A DNA stretch of 64,000 bases from JALHNI01 sp044226365 (GTDB lineage Bacteria > Acidobacteriota > Terriglobia > Bryobacterales > Bryobacteraceae), in contig JBGAHE010000003.1 of the NCBI GenBank assembly GCA_044226365.1, forward strand, positions 62,001 through 126,000. Direction: 5' to 3'. Below, one piece after another: positions 16,181 through 23,330 of the stretch. The translations under genes were made by a program, and so were the position numbers. Every line of letters begins with the position of its first letter. Within the stretch, counting starts at the first letter, position 1. The notes below the pieces were generated by a model. It was not told where the DNA came from, searched no databases, and saw nothing but the letters and a program-made list of their open reading frames with translations.

Positions 16181-18831
16181 GGGGCGAAGCTGTTGGCGAT
16201 CATGATATCCATGTTGGCCACATTAAACAGGCTGAACAGTAAGTAACGTTCGTCCGGCGATAAGGACACCCCCCAGAAAATATCCCGCTCGAAGGAGTGC
16301 AATAAGACGGCTTGCTTGGCTCCGTAGCGGAGAAAGTAGAGGGCGGGAAGCTCAGTCTTCGGATTGATCGCAATGTAGTAGAGTCCTTGCCGGCCAACGG
16401 CGAAAAGAGTTCGTCGATAGAGATCAGGCACCACACGCTGTGGGGTACCCGAGGGCAAGTCCATGCGCCAGAGGCCGTCGTGGGGAGCGTTCTTCGCGAA
16501 GTAGAGCGCACGCCCGTCGGCAGATTCCAGCGCATACTGACCGCCTTGCCAAGTCACACGCTCTTCGCGCGTGAACTTCGGATAGTTTGTCCTCCAGATA
16601 TCGCTCTGCCCCTTCTGGTTCCGGTAAAAGTAGAGCCACGTGCCGTCCACGGAAACGGAGGAGATTGCGCCATCGATCTCACGCAACCGTCGGGGGGCCG
16701 CGGGAGGGTTGGTCGCCACGCTCCACAGGCTCCGCGGACCGTTGAGTGGCTTGTCCGTCATCAACAACGTCCGCGAGTCGGGAAGCCAAGCGAACGCCGC
16801 CGCATCCAGACCTAGGAACGAGGTGAGTTGGACGGGATGCGAACCGTCGGCCCGCGAGAGCCAGACCTGCCCTGAACCAGTTCGTGCCGAGGCAAAGGCG
16901 ATCCACTGGCCGTCCGGCGAATAGGCGGGCTCCTCGTCGTCAAATGTGCCTTCGATCAGCGTGTGGGGCTGGCGGGCACCGTCCAGCGGGAGGCGGCTGA
17001 CGTTCGTGTCGGAAAGGTCGTAAGAGTAAGCGAAGGACCATTGGTGCCGCGCGATGGCGAAGTCGTGCACTGGCCGATCCGGCGTGGGCAATTCCCGGCT
17101 AACCCCGTCGGAGAGAGTCAGCCGGTAAACACGTGGATGAGCAAACGGCCCAGCCAGATAGACCAGGGAACGACTGTCGGGAGTCCACTGCAGCGAGTCG
17201 ATTCGCTCGGGCTTCTCGAGCACAGGCCGAGGCTCACCGATCGGTTTCAGCGCACGATCGAGGGCCACTCGCCAGATGCGGCGCCGCAGAGGAAACTGGC
17301 TGCGAACGAACGCAAGCTCATCCCCGCGTGGCGAAATGCGAGGGTGCTCTTCCCAGACATCTGCGGAGGACGGAAACAAGGGCACCCAGGCCCCCGTTTG
17401 CAGATTCACTCGATGGAGTTTGGAGCGGCCCGACTCCCCCGCGCTGACGATGAGCGCCTGGCTATCGGCGCTCCAACTGGAGCGGCCCACCTCTTGTGCG
17501 CCTCCCCGGTCGAACTCCTCGCCGGTTTTCAGGTTCCGAATGATTAGCCGGTCCCCGCGATCGACCCGGCGATAGAACGATAGCCAGCGTCCATCAGGAG
17601 ACGCCGACGGAAAACCTTCCTCCGTGGTACGACGAGTCAGCGGCTCGGGAGTACCCCCCGCTGCCGGAATCCGGTAGATGCTGGAAAGCCTTCCCTGGCC
17701 GGAGGAATAATAAACCCACTGCCCGTCAGCGCTGAACTCAACTTCCTGTTGCGATTCCGGTGACGTAACCAGCGGGCGAGTCTGAAGCATCGGCAGAGGA
17801 CCTGTGGAAGGACTCTGGGACAAGCGGGCCATCATCGCCATCACCACGATCAGTGCGGCGATGGCCGCCAACAGCGGCATTCGACCGACTCCCGGCGCGT
17901 TGTAAAAGCTGGCCGCGCTGAGGTTCGTAATTGGGGGTCGTAGGGCTCGCCGTACGGTTCGCTTCAGATCACGAGGCATGGCGGCCGGAACCTGGGCGTC
18001 CAGGGGCTGGCCCGGCACCCACGGCGAACTGCCGAACAGCTCGCACGCGATCAGCGCCAAGGCGAACAGGTCAGTCGAAATGCCGTCCGTCGTCTTGGGA
18101 TGGGCATAGGCGGGCGAATGGACGGGCAACGGCTGCGCGGTCGCCAATTGCGCGCTGCCAAAATCGATCACCGTGACTCGTTCGTCCGTCGTCCCCGGAT
18201 TCGAAACGATGACATTGCTCGGCTTGAGATCCCGATGGTAGATGTCCTCCTGATGACCGGCATTCACCGCTCGCGCGATCCCCTCCAGGAGCGCTGAGGC
18301 TCGGACTCGCTCCAGCGGCCCTTGGGCCAGAACTTCGCGCAGGGTGAAGCCAGGCACGTAGGCCAACACCAGGAACAGGCGTCCGTTCAGTTCACCGGCG
18401 TCCGAGATGCCCACGATGTTCGGATGCTGAAGCCGGCTGAGCGCCGCCAGTTCCGAGGCAAATGACGAAGGTCCCAAATGCGCGCTGGCCGCCCGGTCCA
18501 GGCACTTGATCACGACGCGGCGCCCGGGCAACTGATGGTCGTGCGCGAGATAAACGGTAGCGAAACCGCTCGAGGCGAGCTTTGAATCGATCTGGTAACG
18601 CCCGCGCAGTATGGTTCCCGGCGCGAACTCGTCCGACGGATTCACCAAGCCCAGCAGTTCAGGCAGGGGGCGATCGATGGAGGCGGCAATCGGAGTGAAC
18701 GCCAGTAACGATTCCACCTCGGCGCGTAAGACTAAATCCGTCCCGCATTCAGCGCTGAGAAAAGCTTCCCGTTCCGCAGCGGTCAGTTGCGCAGCCGGAA
18801 GAAGAAGTTGGCGAACACGATCGCGGTCCAT
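16177..18831 (-). CDS. Transmembrane Ser/Thr protein kinase with WD40/TolB-like beta-propeller
   Basis: 884 aa. A short N-terminal helical region is followed by the kinase domain (about 75-300): Lys109 in VVIKCL, HRDLKPSN at 199-206 and DFG at 223-225 are intact. The glycine-rich loop reads KLASSGFATVY, so the first glycine of GxGxxG is lost. One membrane helix (about 317-336) leads to an extracytoplasmic propeller with PD40/WD40-like repeats (SPDGRWLSF, SADSQALIV, SPDGQWIAFAS, SPDERYLLFS). The layout suggests sensing outside and phosphorylation inside. Substrates are unknown; the convergent ECF factor is a plausible one. AGGA 5 nt before the ATG supports the start. Confidence 0.93.
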   Translation of the reverse strand: MDRDRVRQLLLPAAQLTAAEREAFLSAECGTDLVLRAEVESLLAFTPIAASIDRPLPELLGLVNPSDEFAPGTILRGRYQIDSKLASSGFATVYLAHDHQLPGRRVVIKCLDRAASAHLGPSSFASELAALSRLQHPNIVGISDAGELNGRLFLVLAYVPGFTLREVLAQGPLERVRASALLEGIARAVNAGHQEDIYHRDLKPSNVIVSNPGTTDERVTVIDFGSAQLATAQPLPVHSPAYAHPKTTDGISTDLFALALIACELFGSSPWVPGQPLDAQVPAAMPRDLKRTVRRALRPPITNLSAASFYNAPGVGRMPLLAAIAALIVVMAMMARLSQSPSTGPLPMLQTRPLVTSPESQQEVEFSADGQWVYYSSGQGRLSSIYRIPAAGGTPEPLTRRTTEEGFPSASPDGRWLSFYRRVDRGDRLIIRNLKTGEEFDRGGAQEVGRSSWSADSQALIVSAGESGRSKLHRVNLQTGAWVPLFPSSADVWEEHPRISPRGDELAFVRSQFPLRRRIWRVALDRALKPIGEPRPVLEKPERIDSLQWTPDSRSLVYLAGPFAHPRVYRLTLSDGVSRELPTPDRPVHDFAIARHQWSFAYSYDLSDTNVSRLPLDGARQPHTLIEGTFDDEEPAYSPDGQWIAFASARTGSGQVWLSRADGSHPVQLTSFLGLDAAAFAWLPDSRTLLMTDKPLNGPRSLWSVATNPPAAPRRLREIDGAISSVSVDGTWLYFYRNQKGQSDIWRTNYPKFTREERVTWQGGQYALESADGRALYFAKNAPHDGLWRMDLPSGTPQRVVPDLYRRTLFAVGRQGLYYIAINPKTELPALYFLRYGAKQAVLLHSFERDIFWGVSLSPDERYLLFSLFNVANMDIMIANSFAP

Positions 18832-18860
18832 CGGAGTCCTACTGGAAAAAGCGCAAAAGC

Positions 18861-19835
18861 TCAGCCAGTTGCCAAGCGGACGGCGAATTCCAGAGCCTTG
18901 ATAAAGCTCCCGGACTGAGCCACGCCCTGCCCGGCGATGTCAAAAGCTGTGCCATGGTCCACGGACGTTCGGATGATCGGCAGGCCGAGTGCTACGTTCA
19001 CGCCGCCTTCAAAATCCAAAAGCTTTAGCGGAATGTGACCCTGATCGTGATACATGCACACCACAGCGTCAAAGCGCTTGCGCCGAACGGCCAGATAAAA
19101 CAGCGTGTCCGGTGGAAAGGGACCATCCACCGGCATGCCCTGCTCGCGCGCCCATTCCACGGCCGGGCGAATCTCGTCGATCTCCTCCCGTCCAAACAAA
19201 CCATTCTCACCGGCATGCGGATTGAGCCCGGCGACCCCGATGCGCGCTTCGGGAATGAGACGGGTAACGGCATCGCTAGTCAGCTTCAGAATCGTCCGAA
19301 TCCTCGGCTGTTTAGTGCGCTCGATGGCTTCCGCCAACGAACAGTGCGTGCTCACATGCGTGACGATGAGTTGCTCCGAAGCGAGCATGATGGTGACGTC
19401 CTGCACGCCGCAGACTTCGCCGATGAGCTCGGTGTGCCCCACAAAATGCCGATCGGTCATTTGCGTGGCCTCCTTGTTCATGGGCAGTGTCACCATCGCG
19501 GCGATTTCGCCACGCAGTGCCGCCTTCGCCGCATCGATCACATACTCGCGCGCGGCCCGGCCAGAGTCCGCACTGGTTTGGCCCGGCGTGATCTGGGACT
19601 CGCGCAACAACCCCGCATCGAGCAGGTTCAGGGGGCCAGGCTCGTGATCAGCCACGCTGGCAATCCGGCGAATGGGCACGCCATAACCCAGACGCCGGTT
19701 GTAGTAGCTGAGGGCGCCCTCGTCGCCGTAGACGACCACGGGCCGCTTGATGAGTCCATCGCGAAAGGCCGCCAGCAGGATCTCCGGCCCGACCCCGCTC
19801 GAATCTCCTTGTGTGATTCCGAAAATTTGTCTCAT
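18861..19835 (-). CDS. pdxA2: PdxA2-like 4-phospho-erythronate/threonate dehydrogenase
   Basis: 324 aa member of the PdxA family (NAD-dependent oxidative decarboxylation of 4-phosphorylated hydroxy acids). Signatures: ITQGDSSGVGPEI at the N-terminus, metal ligands in VGHTELIGE and GLNPHAGENGLFG, and MYHDQGHIPLKLL near the C-terminus. Housekeeping PdxA makes a pyridoxal phosphate precursor. This copy overlaps a DUF1537 four-carbon sugar-acid kinase by 4 nt (ATGA), the known arrangement for PdxA2, which oxidises D-erythronate or L-threonate 4-phosphate to dihydroxyacetone phosphate. I therefore prefer the catabolic role, but a pyridoxal role is not excluded if no other pdxA exists in the genome. 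Confidence 0.88.
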   Translation of the reverse strand: MRQIFGITQGDSSGVGPEILLAAFRDGLIKRPVVVYGDEGALSYYNRRLGYGVPIRRIASVADHEPGPLNLLDAGLLRESQITPGQTSADSGRAAREYVIDAAKAALRGEIAAMVTLPMNKEATQMTDRHFVGHTELIGEVCGVQDVTIMLASEQLIVTHVSTHCSLAEAIERTKQPRIRTILKLTSDAVTRLIPEARIGVAGLNPHAGENGLFGREEIDEIRPAVEWAREQGMPVDGPFPPDTLFYLAVRRKRFDAVVCMYHDQGHIPLKLLDFEGGVNVALGLPIIRTSVDHGTAFDIAGQGVAQSGSFIKALEFAVRLATG

Positions 19836-20824
19836 GTTAGTTTCTGTCGAAGATCGCAGAGCAGCGACGGCGGCCCAAAACCTCCCGCCTTGGTGACCCA
19901 GTGCAGCTCCTGAGTTGAGGATACAGGCACGCCGGGCAGCACTTCCCCGAGTGCGGTCATCGCGGGTCCCCCGAGCGCCTGCTGAATTCCGTAGGCCGTG
20001 TCGCCGCCAAAGACGATCAGGCCGTCAACACCATCGAGCCGTTCGCGAACCGCTAAGCCCAGAGCTTGTGCTCGGGCGGGCCCGGCGAGCGGCGAAATGT
20101 ACTCAATCAACTCCCAGCCGTCGCCCAGGCAACCCTGCGACTGCGCGAATGCCACCTGCGTCGCCGATGCCGGATGCCGGCTCCCGTTCACCACGAGACA
20201 CCGGCGCAGACGCGGCCAATGGCTCGGCGTGATCGCTCCGGCCAACTCGCCGAGTTCACGCGCCAGTCCGGCGGGACCTGCGGCGATCACCCGCTGAGGC
20301 GAAGTCAGGATCCGCAAAGCGACCGTCCGCAGGTCCGCTACTGTCTCGCCGTCGACGATCTCCACCGGCAGCGTGCCCAGCAGATCCGCCACTCGGCTGG
20401 AGCGAACAGGATTCAACGCGTCCTGTCCGAACGCCGTCAGGTGCACCGGAACGCCTTCCACCAACAGATGGCCGGCCCTCACTGTGCGCCCTAACTGCGG
20501 ATAGGCGGGAGCGTAAATCACCTGACGATCCGGCCAGACCTCGCACAAAGCTCGCAGTTCTGCGGCGATGTTGCCACGCAGGGTTGAGTCTGTCTTTTTG
20601 AAGATGAGGGAGGGAGTTCGTCCCCGCAAGGCCAGCGCGCCCGCAGCCACGCGCGCTGCCGCGGCCGCCGGGGAAAGATGACGGGACTCCGTGTCCAGAA
20701 CCATCGCCCGCCCGAGTGCGGGCGCACGCTCAGCCTCCGTCACGACGGTCGCCCGAAAAGCGGCCCCGACTTCCAGCGCTCCGGTCAGATCGTCGGCAAA
20801 GGCCAGCGTCCAACCATCAGTCAT
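19832..20824 (-). CDS. Four-carbon acid sugar kinase (DUF1537/OtnK family)
   Basis: 330 aa, slightly shorter than the usual 400 or more. The N-terminal domain carries ADDLTGALEVG (sugar-acid binding) and FKKTDSTLRGN. The C-terminal nucleotide-binding domain has LVVNGSRHPASATQ, IVFGGDTAYGI and KAGGFGPP. The family phosphorylates D-erythronate, D- or L-threonate and related acids at O4. The product is the substrate of the overlapping PdxA2-like dehydrogenase. ATG at 20824, 3 nt after the aldo/keto reductase stop. Which epimer is used cannot be read from the sequence. Confidence 0.9.
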   Translation of the reverse strand: MTDGWTLAFADDLTGALEVGAAFRATVVTEAERAPALGRAMVLDTESRHLSPAAAAARVAAGALALRGRTPSLIFKKTDSTLRGNIAAELRALCEVWPDRQVIYAPAYPQLGRTVRAGHLLVEGVPVHLTAFGQDALNPVRSSRVADLLGTLPVEIVDGETVADLRTVALRILTSPQRVIAAGPAGLARELGELAGAITPSHWPRLRRCLVVNGSRHPASATQVAFAQSQGCLGDGWELIEYISPLAGPARAQALGLAVRERLDGVDGLIVFGGDTAYGIQQALGGPAMTALGEVLPGVPVSSTQELHWVTKAGGFGPPSLLCDLRQKLT

Positions 20825-20827
20825 GCG

Positions 20828-21703
20828 CTATGCCAGCGCCAGATTCAGATTCTCGATGGCTTCGTCGACTTCGGCCCTGCTCTTATAGCCGACGGTGACA
20901 CAATCGACACCGGCATTCCGGAAGGCGAACTTCATCGCCGCCTGCCGATCTTCGCGCGTGGTGAAGGCACCTTCGCCAATCAGCTTCATGCTGATGACAC
21001 CCATGCCCTCCTGGCGCACTTGCTTGGTGTGCTGCACGACTTCGGGCACGTCGCCCAAGCCACTCGTATTGTACTGTTCGGCATCCATACGGGTGCCCTT
21101 ATGATTCATGCGAATCATCGCCACTTCCAGCCACTTGTTGCCGGGAAACTGACGTAAGGCGGGCAGTCCGTGCACGGAAGCCCCATGCCCAACTAGTGCC
21201 TGTTTATGCTTCGCTTCGAGCACGCCATCCTGCCAGCGAGCGGTGTCGGCCACCCAGGTAGCGGTGTGCTGATTATGCAGCAGCAGGACGTCGAAGTAGT
21301 CCGTATTGGCCAGCTTGCGGAGTTCGTCGATCTTGGCTTGCGGGTCGACACCCTCGCGAGTCGACACCTTCGACATCAGGCGATAGGTATCGCGCGGTAC
21401 CCCCTTCAACGCCACGCCCAGCATCTTGTGCATCTCGCCATAACTCTCGGCGGTTTCGAAGAATCGAATGCCCCGGTCGTAGGCATGGCGCACCAGGCGA
21501 GTGAACTGGTCCTGCCCGAGTTCGCGTTGCACACGACCGCTCATGGTGCCGGTGCCAAAGGCCAACCGGGTAACCTTCACGCCGGAGCGACCAAGCGTCA
21601 CCCAATCCGTCGCTTTGCCGGGAGCGGCCAGTAACGGGGTTCCGGCCATCGCCCCCACGGCGAGTCCGGTCTGGAGAAATCTGCGACGAGAGCAAGGGGT
21701 CAT
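20828..21703 (-). CDS. Tat-exported aldo/keto reductase
   Basis: 291 aa. The ATG at 21703 is preceded by GGAGA at 7-nt spacing, and the protein opens with a twin-arginine signal (SRRRFLQTGLAVGAMAG). A TIM-barrel aldo/keto reductase follows: GRSGVKVTRLAFGTGT, GIRFFETAESYG, SKVSTR and LLLHNQH. Catalytic Tyr, Lys and His are present, but the tetrad Asp is Glu (FFETA rather than FFDTA). The C-terminal NADP-binding region ends in VGYKSRAEVDEAI. Export by Tat suggests a folded cofactor-bearing enzyme outside the cytoplasm. Substrate unknown. It lies directly upstream of the sugar-acid kinase and may belong to the same carbohydrate pathway. Confidence 0.9.
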   Translation of the reverse strand: MTPCSRRRFLQTGLAVGAMAGTPLLAAPGKATDWVTLGRSGVKVTRLAFGTGTMSGRVQRELGQDQFTRLVRHAYDRGIRFFETAESYGEMHKMLGVALKGVPRDTYRLMSKVSTREGVDPQAKIDELRKLANTDYFDVLLLHNQHTATWVADTARWQDGVLEAKHKQALVGHGASVHGLPALRQFPGNKWLEVAMIRMNHKGTRMDAEQYNTSGLGDVPEVVQHTKQVRQEGMGVISMKLIGEGAFTTREDRQAAMKFAFRNAGVDCVTVGYKSRAEVDEAIENLNLALA

Positions 21704-21726
21704 GAATCGATCTCCAATCTTGGGTT

Positions 21727-22644
21727 TCAGGCTATCACGGGCGTCTCGGCTGTGCCAGCGGTGGCGACCTCCACCCACCCTTTGCCCCAGACGGTTTGAC
21801 GCCCCACACCCGTCCAGCGTGCGGCCTCGAGCCAGGGCAGCAGCAGCGTGAAGTCGCCGGCATAGTCGAGATGCCCAATCCACCCGCCGAGTGAATGTGT
21901 CTGACCGGTGCGCGTGCTGCGCCGGTCGGCCGCAACCGGGGCGAGTTCCGCGCTGGCGAGCCTCACCCGGGCCGCAGCATCCAGGACCGGATCGACGTCT
22001 AACGTCAGCCGACACCCCTGGTAAAGCACGGCAAGATTGCCGATCCGATCCATGAGCCGCCTGATGAGCACCTCAAGTTCCGGCCGCCCGGAGACGGTTC
22101 CCTTCAGTTCTGTGGGCGAGAGAAACCGCAGGCGTAGCGTGCCGATTGCCGGACGCGGCTTGAAATCGATGGCCCAGCCTGCCGCGTCAGACTCCCGCCC
22201 CTGGCAGTCAAGAGGGGCCACCCGCAACAACTGCGCTCGAGGACGACCCCGTCCCAGCCCTTGCTGAGCCAACTGCTGGAAGGCTGCCTCGAAGTAAGAA
22301 AGCAGATCAGCCCGGCCGGAGAACAGATGCAAGTCAAAGTGGAATTCGTCGCCCGGCGCGAAATGACGTCCCTCGAGCGACGCCGGTCGAAAAACGAAGC
22401 CGCGCGGCGCGTCCGCCAAGCCACTGGGTCCGCCGGCCCAATGCGGCTCAAACACTTGCGCGTAAATGCAGCTCTCCGCATGAGGACCGTCCTGCTGCCC
22501 AGGGCACTGAGGCGGGCACGCCAAATCACGAAAGATTGTGCCAAAAGCGCCACGCAGGTGATTGCCGGCCTGGTGCGCCGGGAAATAGGCCGGATCGAGT
22601 GTCCGCAGATGGAAGCGATACGGCCAAACCTGAAACTGGCTCAT
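21727..22644 (-). CDS. Cas6-like RAMP protein without a CRISPR locus
   Basis: 305 aa. The N-terminal part has the Cas6 pattern NHLRGAFGTIFRDLAC, then a Cys-rich insert and CIYAQVFEP. The middle has GDEFHFDLHLFSGRADLL and GLGRGRPRAQLLRV. The C-terminus has GGWIGHLDYAGDFTLLLPWL followed by GVGRQTVWGKG (residues 279-289), which fits the RAMP glycine loop GxGxxxxxGxG. Cas6 normally cuts precursor crRNA. No repeat array and no other cas gene is in the window, and the gene lies 1 nt from a LamG gene and 23 nt from an aldo/keto reductase gene. The catalytic residues of Cas6 are poorly conserved, so I cannot judge nuclease activity. It may be a domesticated RNA-binding RAMP. Confidence 0.8.
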   Translation of the reverse strand: MSQFQVWPYRFHLRTLDPAYFPAHQAGNHLRGAFGTIFRDLACPPQCPGQQDGPHAESCIYAQVFEPHWAGGPSGLADAPRGFVFRPASLEGRHFAPGDEFHFDLHLFSGRADLLSYFEAAFQQLAQQGLGRGRPRAQLLRVAPLDCQGRESDAAGWAIDFKPRPAIGTLRLRFLSPTELKGTVSGRPELEVLIRRLMDRIGNLAVLYQGCRLTLDVDPVLDAAARVRLASAELAPVAADRRSTRTGQTHSLGGWIGHLDYAGDFTLLLPWLEAARWTGVGRQTVWGKGWVEVATAGTAETPVIA

Positions 22645-22645
22645 T

Positions 22646-23284
22646 TCACTTAGCGTTCAACGGCAGGAACTCGCTGGGAGCCAACGCACGGCGGGACATC
22701 CTCGCCAGGCGGATGGCGCCTTTGAAATAGTCAACCCGATTGATGCGCACGCCCACAGACGTCCGCCCCGGACCCTGCGGCGTCAACTCCACCGAGGCGC
22801 TGCCCTGCAGCACGCCGTTCACGTAATTGCGGAACTCATGCCCGTCGTAGACTGCCGCCACGTGATACCACGCACCCGCCGGATGCTTCTTGTCCCGATC
22901 CATCAAAGCCTTCGAGCCGGACTTCGACTGCGCGAAGCTATCCAGGTACCACTGGCCATTGGTGACCCGCGTCTCGAACAGCAAACGGTTCACGCTGCCG
23001 TTCTCCTGAAGATGAAAAAATCGCTGCTCCGGGCGGCCATCGGCATCGGGCCGAAAGATGACTTCCCAGGTAAATTGCTCCGCCCCCGCGAGCGGATGAA
23101 CCTCGAGGAAGAGAGCGTCCTTGTCGCCGCTAAACTGGATCGCTTTGCCCTGCGGCGTCTCGACCACCCGCGGCTGCCCTTCCACGGTCACGGGATGGCC
23201 ACCGAGACGGTCCAGGCGGTCAAAGCGCCAAACTTCCTGAGCCGCGGCGATCGGGATGGCAAGCAAGAGCAGGAGACGGAACAT
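22646..23284 (-). CDS. Secreted LamG/concanavalin-like protein
   Basis: 212 aa from the ATG at 23284. Signal peptide MFRLLLLLAIPIAAAQ, then one jelly-roll lectin-like domain: QFSGDKDALFLEV, WEVIFRPDADGRPEQRF, GAWYHVAAVYDGHEFRNYVNG and INRVDYFKGAIRLARM. These are the strand patterns of the LamG/laminin-G-3 superfamily, probably binding carbohydrate outside the cell. It is divergent from the PSD1 gene, which contains its own LamG insert, so both may serve polysaccharide breakdown. Start chosen from the signal peptide and the TATCCT element 6 nt upstream. Confidence 0.85.
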   Translation of the reverse strand: MFRLLLLLAIPIAAAQEVWRFDRLDRLGGHPVTVEGQPRVVETPQGKAIQFSGDKDALFLEVHPLAGAEQFTWEVIFRPDADGRPEQRFFHLQENGSVNRLLFETRVTNGQWYLDSFAQSKSGSKALMDRDKKHPAGAWYHVAAVYDGHEFRNYVNGVLQGSASVELTPQGPGRTSVGVRINRVDYFKGAIRLARMSRRALAPSEFLPLNAK

Positions 23285-23290
23285 GCAGAT

Positions 23291-23296
23291 AGGATA
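23291..23296 (-). promoter_or_regulatory. -10 element (TATCCT) of the LamG-cas6-like-aldo/keto reductase transcript
   Basis: Minus-strand TATCCT ends 6 nt before the ATG at 23284, with no Shine-Dalgarno sequence. The 46-bp divergent region also holds the PSD1 -10. Confidence 0.5.
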
Positions 23297-23315
23297 TGCC
23301 GGGAAGTGGCGGCGA

Positions 23316-23321
23316 TAGAAT
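23316..23321 (+). promoter_or_regulatory. -10 element (TAGAAT) of the PSD1 gene
   Basis: TAGAAT ends 9 nt before the ATG at 23331, again without a Shine-Dalgarno sequence. Confidence 0.4.
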
Positions 23322-23330
23322 AGAAGCGCA

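Noticed and set aside
21704..22015. N-terminal extension of the aldo/keto reductase
   Set aside because: The extension is antisense-like Arg/Gly-rich sequence inside the Cas6-like gene; a Tat signal and ribosome site start at 21703.
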